Shown here: positions 11,183-22,604 of the stretch, one piece after another | Layout of the letters: the number at the start of each line of letters is the position of its first letter | How positions within the stretch are numbered: position 1 is the first letter of the stretch | NCBI GenBank assembly: GCA_031772625.1 | Contig: CM062818.1 | Coordinates: 1,676,436,667 to 1,676,500,666, forward strand | Reading direction: 5' to 3' | Source: Pinus tabuliformis | Lineage: Eukaryota; Streptophyta; Pinopsida; Pinales; Pinaceae | DNA length: 64,000 bases | Position numbers and translations under genes: made by a program | The notes under the pieces: generated by a model | The model's input: the letters and a program-made list of their open reading frames with translations, nothing else | The model's database searches: none | What the model was told of the DNA's origin: nothing

Positions 11183-12919
11183 TTTCCTCAACTCAAGATC
11201 AACGTAGGAAAGGTGATATTTATTCCGTTTAAAATAAATTTTAGATGCTTTGACACAACTTGTTTTTTCAATTTTTAAGAGTCAAGAAAAAACAAAAGAT
11301 GACTCTAGTGGCCTTCTATTTTTAATGAGCCTGAAGTGACAAGTGCTCAGATGGACCTTTTCCGTTAAGGAGTCTGAAAAGGAATGAAAGGGACTGCTCT
11401 GGAAATCTAGACAGAGGGATTACCAAACCAATCGCAAAACTGCAGAATACTTTTTACGATACGGTAGTCAATCTTCCCGAATGTTGTGTTTAGTGCATTG
11501 TGATCGATAGGGTGGCAGACACGGCTTCCTATGGATAAAGGATAAATCTTATAATGGTCTCCCAATATATACTCGACGGTACGTGGGAGCACAAGTCCGT
11601 ATTGGCACTTGTCGTCTCAAACTGGAGGAATCACCCAAACAACAATGAAAACAACAGTTACCATGTTTTACGACGCCGGAACACGTCTCTAGCCTAGACT
11701 TCTAAATGTTGTGTGTTAGGTTCCAAAGCGTTTTTAGATTCATTAAATTTATTTTATAGTTGACCTTGCTTAAGAAATTTTCCTTACAGGTTCACCGCAT
11801 GATGTAGATGTACAATTCCTAAAATGCAGTCTAAGATGACAAACAGTCGTTCAATCTTCTTTCAGCAATGAAAATCCTAGCTACTAAGGAAAGAGAGATG
11901 GTGTTCTTTCAACAGAGAGAAAATAACACACACTATATGCACTATCCTAAATCAAACCAACAAACAGTCTAAATGCAAATGCACATGCATGTATTTGTTT
12001 TCAGCCTTCTTAATGTGTAAATGATAAAAAGAAAGCTAAGCGCAAATCTGAATTATCTTTCAAAGCGACAATTACTAACAAGTTTCTTTTCAAGACAAAA
12101 TGAGGACAATGACAACACTTTGCTATTCGAAATTGAAAACTTGCTTTCGACACTTGAAAAACTACTAATTCAAATCATATACAAGAGTAACAATGCAATC
12201 GACCATCGGGAACAATCAGATTCTCTTCTATGACTAAAAAAGGCACTTGCGACACTTTCAAATCAAGAAAGGACAGTACAATTACGCTACTTCTTTGTAA
12301 AGTAGAACTGAAAATGACTCAAAATACACAAAAACATTTACAGTTCTTTGCACAATGGAGGTGGAATAACAGCAAGGAAGGGGGTTTCAACAGAGGTGTA
12401 CTGATTACAGGTACTAAAACTCTTAAATAGATCTAACAAGAGTGAACACAGAAACCAAAATTAGGAACAAGGCCTTCTCTGATCAGCACACCTGTAACAC
12501 AGTGAAACTGAAATGTAGCACACCTACTACACTCGGGAAGTGCGATGCATTTTAAGTTCATAGAACAGACAGTGCGCTGGACCAGGGATGAGACTTTGAC
12601 TGGGTTTCGGGTCACAGTTTGCAGTTTAGTTCAGGGATTTAGGCCGAGCAAGTAGTAATCAGTAAATCAATCATAGGGTTAGATATAAAGAGGATACTAG
12701 AGCCACCACAAGGGCAATTAGAGAGCTTGTAAATAAATTCTTCAATTCATAAACAAAACCCCGAGATTAACTGAAGCAGCATTGATCTACTTTGAATTCG
12801 TAAAACAAATGCAGTTCAAAGGCTAGCTGGCTTGGCTTCAGGCTCCGTCTGTAGGTTTATAAATGAAACAATGACAGACTAACAAACAGTCTAGTCGCTC
12901 CCCAGGGAAGTCGCCATTT
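11183..12919 (-). other. Leader of RT-less element copy 1
   Basis: This is a 1.7 kb untranslated leader between PBS and gag ATG. Parts near gag are strongly conserved with the leader of copy 2 (63080-63532), including a CTCCCACGTACCGTCG block and a CTTTATCCATAGGAAGCCGT block. Three hairpins lie close to the gag start: 11260-11269/11286-11295, 11326-11330/11345-11349 and 11356-11362/11376-11382. Substitutions in the conserved part do not follow codon structure, so it is unlikely to be coding. Confidence 0.6.
12899..12916 (-). other. Primer binding site of RT-less element copy 1
   Basis: In element sense this reads TGGCGACTTCCCTGGGGA, three bases after the 5' LTR end. Copy 2 has the closely similar TGGCGACTCCGCTGGGGA at 61824. 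The tRNA used was not identified. Confidence 0.75.
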
Positions 12920-13958
12920 TGTTATCGAGAAAACTAGTGTCTATGCAGAACTGCTAGTCCCACTAATGGTGATATCTACCTTAGAAACAAACACACTTAA
13001 AACTACTGTCGTTTTCCTTTATGAAAAATAGATGAGAGGAGAATAAAGGAGATCAACCTCAGTCTTGCGCTTGGTTCCTTGTTTGATTCCCCTCCCTTCT
13101 GATAGTCCTTTGCTACTTACTTCCTTGTATACCCAGCTTCAAAGAGCACCTGTAGAATCAAAGCACCATAGCACTATACTAGAACATAGATCTATTATCA
13201 TAAACAATATAGGACCAGATGTATATTAACCACAGAAATGCATACAACATCAATCACACAAGAATGTGGAGGAAAACTTGAATAGATTTATTAATAATCA
13301 AGAAAGAGCAAAGAGGATTACAACCAATTGTTCTGACCCAACATCATCCTCTCAGCAAGAAGCCCTTCTTCACCTCATGAAAAGCTTAGATCACCCAACA
13401 CTATGATGTAGCACCAAGAAACCAGCAACACTTCCTTACAAGATACAAAATTCCAGCCTCTGGATCTCTGGGATGAGGGATCCATATATAGATGTTTTTA
13501 AGGGGGGTGAGTCAGCTTTTGAGATTTGATTAGTGTCCTCTCTCTGATAGTTCTTGAATCCACTTGGAGATTGATGATCTCTTACTCATCCCTGGGCGAA
13601 TGCAGAGAGGCAAGTGTCACAGGAGAAGTTTCTAGAAGATTCTTTGCTTCTCCACCTTGCAGATTGACCCTGCCATTTGTCCACTCTCACCCATCACACC
13701 CCATAGAAGGGATTTTCAACATGCATCGCACCTACTGAGTGTACTTAGGTGGGATGCAACGCACCTTGACCATGGAGCAGGTGAAATGGTCCAGTTTTGA
13801 CCAATTCTGAGTAGTTTTTCATGGAGAACTTCTGGGAGAACATGTAATCAGTTGACCTTGTTCTTTTAGGGGTTGGAACAACACTTTTAGGGACTTAAGA
13901 GCCCTTGTTTTATGGAAATTTATGATTGGGGTTGTAGTGCCCAAAAATATCTATAACA
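12920..13958 (-). repeat. 5' LTR of RT-less element copy 1
   Basis: This 1039 bp LTR is the direct partner of 6173-7210, with the same termini. It is followed by the right target duplication CATTG at 13959-13963. Confidence 0.9.
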
Positions 13959-13963
13959 CATTG

Positions 13964-15018
13964 CCACACTATTCTTCCCATTAAACAATCAATGAAATAT
14001 TCTACTCAAGTCACCTACAAAAACCTACAATACTCAACAACGCCACCCTACATTATGAAATTTATAAACTAAAGAAAATAAAAGGGGCATACTCCCCTTA
14101 AACCTTTAGATGCATTATTGGGCATGTTCATTTATACTCCCTCTATTCGTCCTTTTGGCTTCTCTTGAATCCATCCTCTTCTATTCAATGAAGTGGGACA
14201 AGGGATGTACTACCCCTTAATATATTATCTCCATTTTACTTTTACACTTGAGTATGTTGACTCCATAATAGAGAAGTTCCATGAGCTTATCATTTTGCTT
14301 GTTTCAGTGACTTTCTCCCATAATCCTAGAATATGAATCACTTGTGATTTTTTTAGAGAACAAAGATAACATGCTTATCACCTTTTGTGCTTCTTTCTCA
14401 TTATTTATGTTTTCCTTTTACTTGTATCATGTTGAAGGAAAGACTAGAATACACTAATGGCCATAAGAATATTAAACTTTGATCTACTGAATTTTGATAG
14501 GTTTCAAGTCTCTGATAGCTTCCTACTTCTTTTTACATGGTCCTTTTATTATTGTTAGGAAATTTTCCTCATTGGTCCTCCCTATGGGATAAGATTCTAT
14601 TTTGAGTATTCAATAAAAGGGATAACTTACCAAGTCTACACCCAACTACATAGTGCTCTAAATTCTTATCCATGTAGTATTCAACATAATTTAAAAAGGG
14701 ATAAAGGACTTATCATATTTATTACCATATTCTCTGTTAGAATATCCATTAAATGTTTCTCTCGATATGTTTTTCCTTTTGAAAATTTTGTCCTTAACTA
14801 GAAAATCATCTATATGTGTGGCTATTCAAATTACTTCTATAAGTAATTTGTGGTTCTTGCCAAAATAAAATGTTTTTCCTCCTTTGAAGAAACTTTTTTT
14901 TCCTCTTTGTTCAAACAAAAGCATGCCCGCTTCGCCATTATAAAAACACCTGAGTGGTTTCTTGCCTTTGGCTTCATCATCAGTGACAACATGATTGTCT
15001 TCATGTTGTTGTGCTACT
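13964..15018. repeat. Duplicated block, copy B, right part, with an antisense gag zinc-knuckle relic
   Basis: It resumes the B repeat after the inserted element and matches 52396-53325 in copy D. On the minus strand near 14860-14960 a degenerate Copia-type gag knuckle can be read (a CFY..GEAG core). The D copy at 53160-53260 preserves it better. Copy B stops at about 15018, where the F-box fragment begins. Confidence 0.55.
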
Positions 15019-15580
15019 ATGCTCTTGCAGCTGCAAGTGGGGTGTCACGCTCGCCGAAACCGCCAGCGACGTGGACGAGTCCGGTGGAAGAAGAGACAAC
15101 ACGCAAAGAATGATCGAGGTGTAGGCATATCTGCTTCGCGGCGCCATCTGATAGACTCAAAGTCACAAATGTAAACACTCTTCATCAAAGTTGCTCTGGT
15201 CGGGTGCATTATGCCAACGAGAAGTAGCTTCCGATAGCACAGCCACGCACTGACACCATACTGGTATTCTAGTATTGTGGGGGGGATCATTAATTGGAGG
15301 TAGCCTTTTTCACAGGGTCGTATACTATCACTATAAATAGGGGATACATATATCTGTGATTTCTGTCTCTTTTTTTTTTACCACATGGTGAATTGGTAAC
15401 TACCAAGCTTAATCTATGGAGACCCAGGATCAAACCTCATAGCTGCCACTATAACAGCAAGAGCATAGCCAGCCACCTGCAAGTTGGGTATAGTAATTTC
15501 CTATGATTTTAGCAAGAGCAGACTCACGGGAAAGGGGAATCCGCCCCTCTAGCCGCGGATACATATATGTGTGACTTCTA
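15019..15580 (-). pseudogene. Fragment of an F-box/kelch gene, split by a SINE
   Basis: The sequence 15019-15365 matches 58511-58866 inside the intact F-box gene, roughly residues 62-180 (first kelch units). It has small indels that break the frame: a 2 nt loss near 15094, a 1 nt gain near 15234, extra G bases near 15280, and a 9 nt loss near 15310. A SINE (15366-15556) splits its end, and 15557-15580 repeats the flank. The F-box itself and the C-terminal half are absent, so this is a dead partial copy. The most likely source is the gene at 58012-59049 or a close relative. Confidence 0.85.
15366..15556 (-). mobile_element. tRNA-derived SINE with long target duplication
   Basis: An insertion of about 190 bp is absent from the parental F-box sequence. 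It is flanked by imperfect 24 bp duplications (15342-15365 and 15557-15580, about 3 mismatches). On the minus strand it ends in an A tail (T run at 15369-15379). It carries an RNA polymerase III box B-like GGTTTGATCC (15427-15436, minus) and a plausible box A-like TGGCTATGC about 35 nt upstream. These are the hallmarks of a SINE. The family is not identified. Confidence 0.7.
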
Positions 15581-15824
15581 TACATTAAAAAAAAATCACA
15601 ATATACATATTACATTCAAATATATAAGTAACAACAATAAGTTAAGATCCATTTCATTTGTAAAATAGAATAATGATTATGTAACCATATTTAAATTTAA
15701 TTAATAAGCATATAAATTTACAATATAACAATATGTTTAACCATGAATATTCACGCCCACATTGCCATAGATATTATTAACATGTAGATAGGCTTTGCTA
15801 CAATACCATGGACCAATACCATGG
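15581..15824. repeat. Duplicate of the sequence at 60531-60763
   Basis: This 244 bp AT-rich segment is almost identical to 60531-60763. In the copy at 60763 an LTR element begins exactly after CCATGG. Here the same CCATGG (15819-15824) runs on into unrelated sequence, so this copy shows the empty site. It is joined directly to the F-box fragment, although the two lie 1.65 kb apart at the source locus. Confidence 0.8.
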
Positions 15825-16420
15825 CTCATGAATACAACATGCCAAAAAACTATCTCTCATTTCACACTTAAAATATTTCATAAATATTTTAATTTAATTT
15901 AATTTTATAACATTTTTTTATTATATTTAAAAGAAAAATATTATAATTAATTTCGAGATATATCTACACCTCTATCACATGAAAATATATAAGATATAAA
16001 TGGTATCTATATGTTGTAACATTCTTGCTTTTTGTAAGTTAGCTATTAGAATAAAAATCAAAATACCATACAAAAAACGAAAAGTTAGGATATGGACCAA
16101 AAACAAGATAGAAAATAGAAATGTTAGGAGTGATTATTATTGCAAGTTCATATTAAATAAAATGATAGATTAGTTCCTCTAATAAATGAAGGCAAAATGA
16201 AAATGATAGATAAGCAATAAAAGAAAAATATTTGCTTTAGAAAATAAATTAAGGTTGCTAGCTCAAATGCACATTTGAAAAATGTTCTTTTGATTAATCA
16301 TGCTTAAATTCTTTAATTATGATTTAATTGTTGTAATAAAGTTTGATAACATTATAAAATAAGTGACAAATAACACTTTTGTCATATTAGCCGAAATGAC
16401 AAAAAAGCACATCAGGCAAT
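15825..16420. other. AT-rich stretch, nothing recognised
   Basis: No ORF, repeat partner or structural motif was recognised in this stretch. If the duplication extends this far, its source counterpart would lie beyond the element at 60764 and outside the window. Confidence 0.4.
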
Positions 16421-16913
16421 GATAACCAATGCACTCTTTACAATGAAGATCCTTCACTCCGCTCGGATCAATGCCGGAGGAATCCTTTCGCTCCCCCCTG
16501 GTCGTTTCCCATTAATGTGGGGTTGTGGGGGGTTCGAAAAGAAGTTTTCATGGCTGCCACTTTTTGCAACATGGCACCTCCAAAATGTTTCAGACCCCCA
16601 AGGCCTAAAACCACAAACCATTGTGACCCCCCTCCCTTGAAACCCATTTTTGGTTTTCTTGCATTTGACTGTTGACTTATCCCGCGCCTTACAAATCTGT
16701 TATCCTCTGTCGAATAACAAAACTCCATGTCATTCATCCATTTTCACTTACCCATTCACTACCCGCCATGTCATAATACCATTGCCCTTACGCTCCAAAG
16801 TCGTTGTTGTGCCTGATTTTCCATTTAAACAATCGTTAAGCATTAATTCGCATTTCCCCTACAAATTGAATGCCTACAGCTAGATCCAAACAGTTAATTG
16901 AGCCCAATTGAAC

Positions 16914-16921
16914 CTATAAAT
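16914..16921 (+). promoter_or_regulatory. TATA box of the decayed gene at 17057
   Basis: CTATAAAT lies about 140 bp upstream of the ATG at 17057, followed by a pyrimidine- and A-rich leader typical of plant 5' UTRs. It is the clearest promoter-like signal near this ORF. Function is inferred. Confidence 0.45.
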
Positions 16922-17056
16922 CCCCATGGCTCCAATCTTTGCCACTTTTCACTTCCATCCATAAACCAAAACCACTAGTTTGTCACGCTGTGTATTTTCT
17001 CAAGTATTATCAATTTTAGGTTAAAAAACAACTTCTGAATTTCCTTTGCGGTAGTG

Positions 17057-18510
17057 ATGGCTCCTAAAGCAAAGATCTAGAAGACTGCCGAAGAAGGGAA
17101 TCCCTCCACAGTGTCCCTTGATCTGGATCTTATGCCACTTGTAGACTCCGTTTTCAAGATCAATGACTCTGAATGTGAGTTTGATCTCTATGAATTACAT
17201 TCATGGTTAAAACTGAAATATACCGATCAGGAGGATTTCATTCGCTTCTCAAAGACTCTTCTGCCTTTCTTTCCTTTTCCTAAGACCCATCAATTCCCTG
17301 ATCTAATATCTTGGTTTCAAGAAAGGTATCACCATGTGCAAAGAACAATAATGACTCAAGATAGAAAAATTCTGATTACCATCACTGCTCAGAGCATAAA
17401 CCAGATGCTAATGATACCTCCATCTGATTCCCTTAGCCATTTCTCACCTGCAGCTCTCATGGACCTCTACAATAAACTCACCTTCCCACAGAGAGCTCTT
17501 ATCTTTGAACTTTTCCTACCAAAAGATGTCGAATTACCTAAGAGAAATCCTTCATATTCATCATCCATGTTCCCAGAAGCTACTAGACATATTATCTCTC
17601 TGTTATTATACATCCTAGGTTATGAAAATGACAAACAATTAATGAATCCATCCTTGGGTTCTTTTCTATCTTCAGCAAAGAATATCAACCTACCTTCATG
17701 TATAATTATAGCCACTTTCTGGTTGATAATATACATGAACATTTTATGAATTTGACCACACAAGGAGTATTCATGTATAGTTTAGTTATCATTCATCTAA
17801 TTTTGTTTCAACGGGGAGATCTATTTCCTATTCAGCTCAACAGACAAGATGAGTAGGGAGTGAATCAATTAGTGATTCACTCGACAGAGCTAGTAAGAGC
17901 AAGATCATTAAATTTTACATTCTCCCAGTTCATCGATTCCTTCATACATCGAGTTCTCCAATTACTCAACAGTGAGGCAGAGCCTAGAATTGGAGAAGAA
18001 ATTAAAAAGAAACTGCACTTATCATACTAAAGCAAGACTATTGATTGGTACCTATACTAGAATTACACTAAGATTAGGACCTATGGTAGTGAGTTGGCTC
18101 CATACAAGCTACCCAAGTATGCGCCAGTGAGACTATTCTTACTTGAATACATCAGGAAAATGATAAATATGGATGAAGTCCATTTTGTCTCAGGCAAGAA
18201 GAAATCACAATTTAACCTCAAATCCAAAGTAGGGAGTTTTATCTGTAACACTAGATCTATAGGTACATAAGCAGATAGATTGCTAAAGAACATGAACCTC
18301 CAACTAAGCTTCACTTGGTCTTATGATCCTTTTGGGATTACTTCATCTCTCAGAGTGCAGTTGAAGGCAACACCTTACAACCATACTCCCAAGCCAAAAT
18401 TGGAGAAGTTCATGAACCAGGAGCAATGGTCTAAATGTACTCTCACAGAAGTTGATTACAACATACATTTGACATCTTTTCCTAAGACTTCTCTCCATTT
18501 TCAAGCATGA
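17057..18510 (+). pseudogene. Decayed gene-like ORF of unknown function
   Basis: Starting from ATG 17057, one main frame can be followed for about 480 codons with several stops: TAG 17078, TGA at 17749, and more near 17855, 18030, 18060 and 18270. The longest open piece is 17111-17749. The protein starts with 'MAPKAK', has an acidic and hydrophobic middle ('LISWFQERYHHVQRTI', 'DRKILITITAQSINQMLMIP'), and has a second half with 'ELAPYKLPKYAPVRLFLLEYIRKM' and 'SWSYDPFG'-like blocks. It has no zinc knuckle, protease or RT motif and no membrane segment. I do not recognise the family. The coherent reading across stops and the TATA box argue that it once coded. It could be a host gene relic or the gag of an unfamiliar element. 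Confidence 0.5.
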
Positions 18511-18554
18511 GGTAAGTCTTAAAGAAATAGGTCTCCTTTCCCCATGGATAACCA

Positions 18555-20020
18555 TAGATTAGCTGGCATCACTGAAAAGATGAAGGGTTTTTCTTTGACA
18601 ACTAAGCACAGCCCACTGGGCTTCAAGCCAGTCCATCCCAATTATCACATCATAGTGACCAAGTGGCATCACATAAATATTCACATTTGTGACACACACT
18701 CCCAAGTCTATAGTGCACTCTTGCACTAAGCATTCAACCTTTTGAGATCGCCCTCAAGCCATCTCAACCTGATCAAAATCATTTTCCTCTATTACCACTA
18801 ATTTACATTTCAATAAAGAATTAGAAGAAATAAAACTTTTAGTTGCAATAGGATCAATCAAAATAGTAACAACCATACCATTTAGCTTACTTGATGCTTC
18901 AAGCACTGTAGATTGATGCTCGACCTGGTGACTTTGCACAAATGCATGAATCCTATGGGCTCTACCCATATCTCTAATAGTGGCTTATTCCTTCTCTGAT
19001 TATGCTTCAGTCTTCTATTAAGGGAAATCTCACTCATAATTTGGTACTCCACAAGTCCAACATCCATTAGTGTGAGTAGTTTTCATAAATTTGACTCTTT
19101 TATTATGTGATTCTTGAGTGCGAGCATTACTTTTTTGAAGATGTTGCCTTGGGTTATTTCTTTGGTTCTTAAAAGTATGATCCTTTGGAAATCCTTGATG
19201 ATGTGAACCACCTAACTTATGTCTTATGTATAAAACTCCTCTTCAAGGAGGTTTCCGAGGGAATGATAGATTTGGGGTTTTATGCCCACCTTTTTACCTC
19301 AATAATTCTTCCTCGACTATAATTGCTTGTTCCACTCTCTCATGCAACGTAGTAGGCCTCAAAATGCGCAACTTTTCCATTATAATAGGATTCAATCCAT
19401 GCAAAAACTTGTTTAACTTGAGGGTTTTAGTATTTATATGGGCAACAAATCTAAGCAACTCCATGAATCGTGCTTCAAATTCAAGGAATATCTTGGTTCC
19501 TTGCTTAAGATCATGGAACTCATTCAATTTCCTCTCCAAGTATTCAACAGAAAGGTACTTTGCTCGAAATTCTTCTTCAAATCATTCCCATGTCAAGGTA
19601 GACATGGATTATCCCAATTGGGATTCTATGTTCCTCCACCATAATAGTGCACTCCCGTTAAGTTGGTATATAGCCAACTTTTCCTTTGGTTGCTAGAATA
19701 GTTCCTCAACTCAAGACATAGGCACATGTTTTCCAACCAAGCTTCTACTACCTCCCCTCTTGTGGTACCCTTGAAGATAGGAAGCTTAACATTTTCCAAC
19801 TCTCTATGTACATCTCCATCAGATGGTATTTCTTGCCTCTCTACTTGAGATGACGAATAGGTGCTGAAGGATTTCCCCCAACCCTACTAATCAAGACTTC
19901 AGTCATCTTTTGGAAAGATAACATCATATCCCTTACTTCCCTGATGGATATTTGCTCAGATTATTTATCTTGGGGAGGTGGAGATGAGACTTCCTTCCCC
20001 CTCCTTGATGTTCTCTCCAT
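18555..20020 (-). pseudogene. Ty3/Gypsy gag-protease relic
   Basis: On the minus strand an ATG at 20020 starts a broken frame. The retrotransposon gag core lies at 19294-19539 ('FHDLKQGTKIFLEFEARFMELLRF', 'FLHGLNPII', 'VEQAIIVEEELL'). A damaged zinc knuckle ('CWTCGVPNYE') follows near 19050. A retropepsin comes next: 'TILIDPIATKSFIS' near 18830-18870, then 'HYDVIIGMDWLEAQ' near 18620-18680. In the protease the DxG active site has decayed to DPIA. The reading ends at about 18555 next to the plus-strand ORF, so RT and integrase are lost. The PBS and LTR upstream (20103 and 20118) complete the 5' end. Confidence 0.75.
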
Positions 20021-20102
20021 GATTACTTAACTTGACCAAGGAAAAATTCAGGTAAGTAAATAAATGTTAGTAGGAAAGCCCTAGGTCCTAGAGTTTTAAC
20101 TT

Positions 20103-20115
20103 GGCTCGGATACCA
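20103..20115 (-). other. Primer binding site of the minus-strand Gypsy element
   Basis: In element sense this reads TGGTATCCGAGCC, close to the initiator tRNA-Met type PBS (TGGTATCAGAGCC). It is separated from the LTR by two bases. Confidence 0.7.
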
Positions 20116-20117
20116 TA

Positions 20118-22542
20118 TGTAAGGTCCCACCTTAGCAACCATCAATATTATACTAAGGCTAACTCAAAATGTGATTTAAGTTTAAGTTTTTAAGACGTAA
20201 AAGTTAATGCAAGGTCATATACCTATATTTTTATTTTTATTTTTATTGGTATTCTTTACACTACACACTATTTTCTACTAACTAACTAACCCATGGTAAT
20301 ATTAAACTTCTCATTAAAGCTATAGGGTCATGGTTCCTCAAGATCCAAAACTTACAATTATAAGTCTTAAAATCACATTTAAATGGTAGAGTCGTTAGTG
20401 GGATAAATAATACCAATCTTTACAAACCACAATTTCCAATAAGATAATTGTTCATTCTATTGCAATTAAAATTGTTTAAGAGTGACTAATTTGATTTTGT
20501 TCTAGATAATATGCCTATGAATTCTTTGGAAAAACAAAATGAAGAAAACCAAGATAATTCAACTTCTAAAGGAGTGGTTTTGAATTATTATGAATTCATA
20601 TGAGAGCTAACAATTACAACAATTCACCTACCCAATTTTCCTTCCATGGATTTTTAATTCAATTGAATCATCATGCTCATTCTTTGAGATATTTCCAAAA
20701 ATACCTTGGTTGCAAATCCTAAATTCACTTAGTCATATTTATAGACAATTCATAGATGTGATTAGCTACAACAATTGAAACATTATATCAGACAACTTGC
20801 AAGCATGAAATGTATAGCCATTGAGGCATTTTATCAAACACTTTCAACACAATCCTTAAGGTGATTTCACCACAATTAACTAACATGAATCTAAGATTAC
20901 ATAACTTCTTTTTCATTATCAATAATGCCAAAAAGTGAACCTAATTCATAAGTAGAATTGTCGTCCACCTTGATTGCTGCATATATAAAAATTTAGGCAG
21001 ATAATGACTATGAATATTTAAGAATTTTTATAAATAACTTGTAGCGATGTAGCTACAACCATTGGAGAATTTTGAACAATGGTTAGCAGTCACAAAACGA
21101 GTTGCTAGTTATTAAACTATCAAACAAGCAGTCACAAGTTATTTAAACTATCAATGTATTAACCATTGAGACTTTAAATTAAGAATTGCAAGTTTACATA
21201 ACACACTGGTTTCATAAAAAGAGATTACCAGGTAATCATAGTTGAAAAAAGGCAGCAAGAAAAACCACCAGGAAACAATAACAAATATGTAAAATATAGC
21301 AGGTTACAAAAACAGATTCTGAAACTCTACCTTTTGAAGTCAAAGTTGGGGCAACATGGCCGAAAGGTATGGATACCCCCTAAAGTTAAAATGAATCGAA
21401 ATAGAAATTCCCATAAATGTGATTATTTAAAACCACAACCAAAAACAAATTCCTACTATCTCATTTATCACTTTTGTCAAACATATAATGTGAAAACTTA
21501 TCTATAGCTGTAAAAAGAGAAGGAAAAGTCAAATTTATGTTATTAACATGTTTTCATAAAACTCATGGTAGTCTAAATGCTTCAGCCATTAAGACATGAT
21601 GTAAATCAATTTGCAGTGAAACTATACAAAAAAAGCCTACATAAAATAAAATATAGTTATTGCAGAATTCCTTCAACATTTAGTGTGAAACATTTGATAT
21701 ACATCTAAGTTTCAGTCAATAACCAAATAAGCAAAAACCATATAATGAACTAGAAAAAAAACACAATATAATGTTGTCAACATACCTAGCAGTGAATTTA
21801 TACAACTCCAAAAAATGGGAGTATGCTCGAGATCCATTGAGAATATGCTCCAGCTCCAATATCATTACCAACTCATTCTAAACCACCATGTTTTCCTGCC
21901 AACCATATCCAGGAAGAACTTATCCCCTTGGAATCCGTGAGCTACAAAATCTCACAAGCAGTACCAAAAGACAACAGTAGAGAGATTTTCAAGGTAAACT
22001 AAGGAAGCAAATTTTCACTTCCTTTCAATACCACTCATGACCAACCTCAATAGTTAGAGATCTGAGGATTTTAATAAGAATTTCAGATTTATTATGGAAT
22101 CAATTTTCTACTCTCCATATCTCTCCCTCTCACTATTTTCCTCAAGTATCTTCCCCTCTTGGCATCATAATCCCCCTTAAGTGAGAATACATGAGACTCA
22201 TATATAGGAGGAGCAACCAATTATTGTCATAAAGGAGGAGTAATGTGCATGCATTGGGTTCCATTCAGAGGAGTGTAACTTATGCCATTAAGGAGAGGTA
22301 TGCATGCCTTAGTTAAGGAGAGTATAAGATATGCATTAAAGAGAGCATAAGAGGAATATTTTATGACATATTTTTAATTAGTGAAAAGGAATATGCCATT
22401 CCTTGATGAGTGCATAAAATAGAGTGTAATGAATTGTTTAAAAGAGAGAGAGAGAGAGAGTTACATAGAACCATGAGAGTCCTAAAGGAGATGCATGAAT
22501 TGGTTGAGGAGATAAAATTGATTTGTAGTTCCTTTTTAATAA
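20118..22542 (-). repeat. Probable long 5' LTR of the minus-strand Gypsy element
   Basis: It starts TGTAAGGTCCCACC directly beside the PBS, so this is the LTR 3' end in element sense. The sequence to the right is non-coding and AT-rich, with a TATA-like CCTATATATGAG in element sense (about 22197-22208). The far LTR end was not found. It may lie beyond the LINE insertion, to the right of 34410. A GA-rich microsatellite occurs near 22445-22460. Confidence 0.5.
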
Positions 22543-22556
22543 TAATATTCATAGTC
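22543..22556. repeat. Target-site duplication (left) of the LINE
   Basis: TAATATTCATAGTC here matches TAATATCATAGTC at 34397-34409 with one indel. The right copy follows directly on the LINE A8 tail. Confidence 0.65.
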
Positions 22557-22604
22557 GAAGTTGAAAATTGAGATGAGATCATGAGGATGGAGAGTGACTA
22601 GGGT

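Larger units (their letters stand above)
6173..13958 (-). mobile_element. Non-autonomous LTR retrotransposon with gag-protease only (TR-GAG-like), copy 1
   Basis: This is a complete 7786 bp element. It has two direct LTRs (6173-7210 and 12920-13958) that differ at roughly 3% of positions over the first 325 bp compared by eye, and a perfect 5 bp target duplication CATTG. A PBS lies just inside the right LTR and a purine tract just inside the left one, so transcription runs on the minus strand. The only coding region is a gag-protease-like ORF (9611-11182). The 2.4 kb between its stop and the PPT shows no reverse transcriptase, RNase H or integrase motif in any frame. Elements of this design are known as TR-GAG and must use enzymes from an autonomous partner. 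A second member of the family starts at 60764. Confidence 0.85.
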
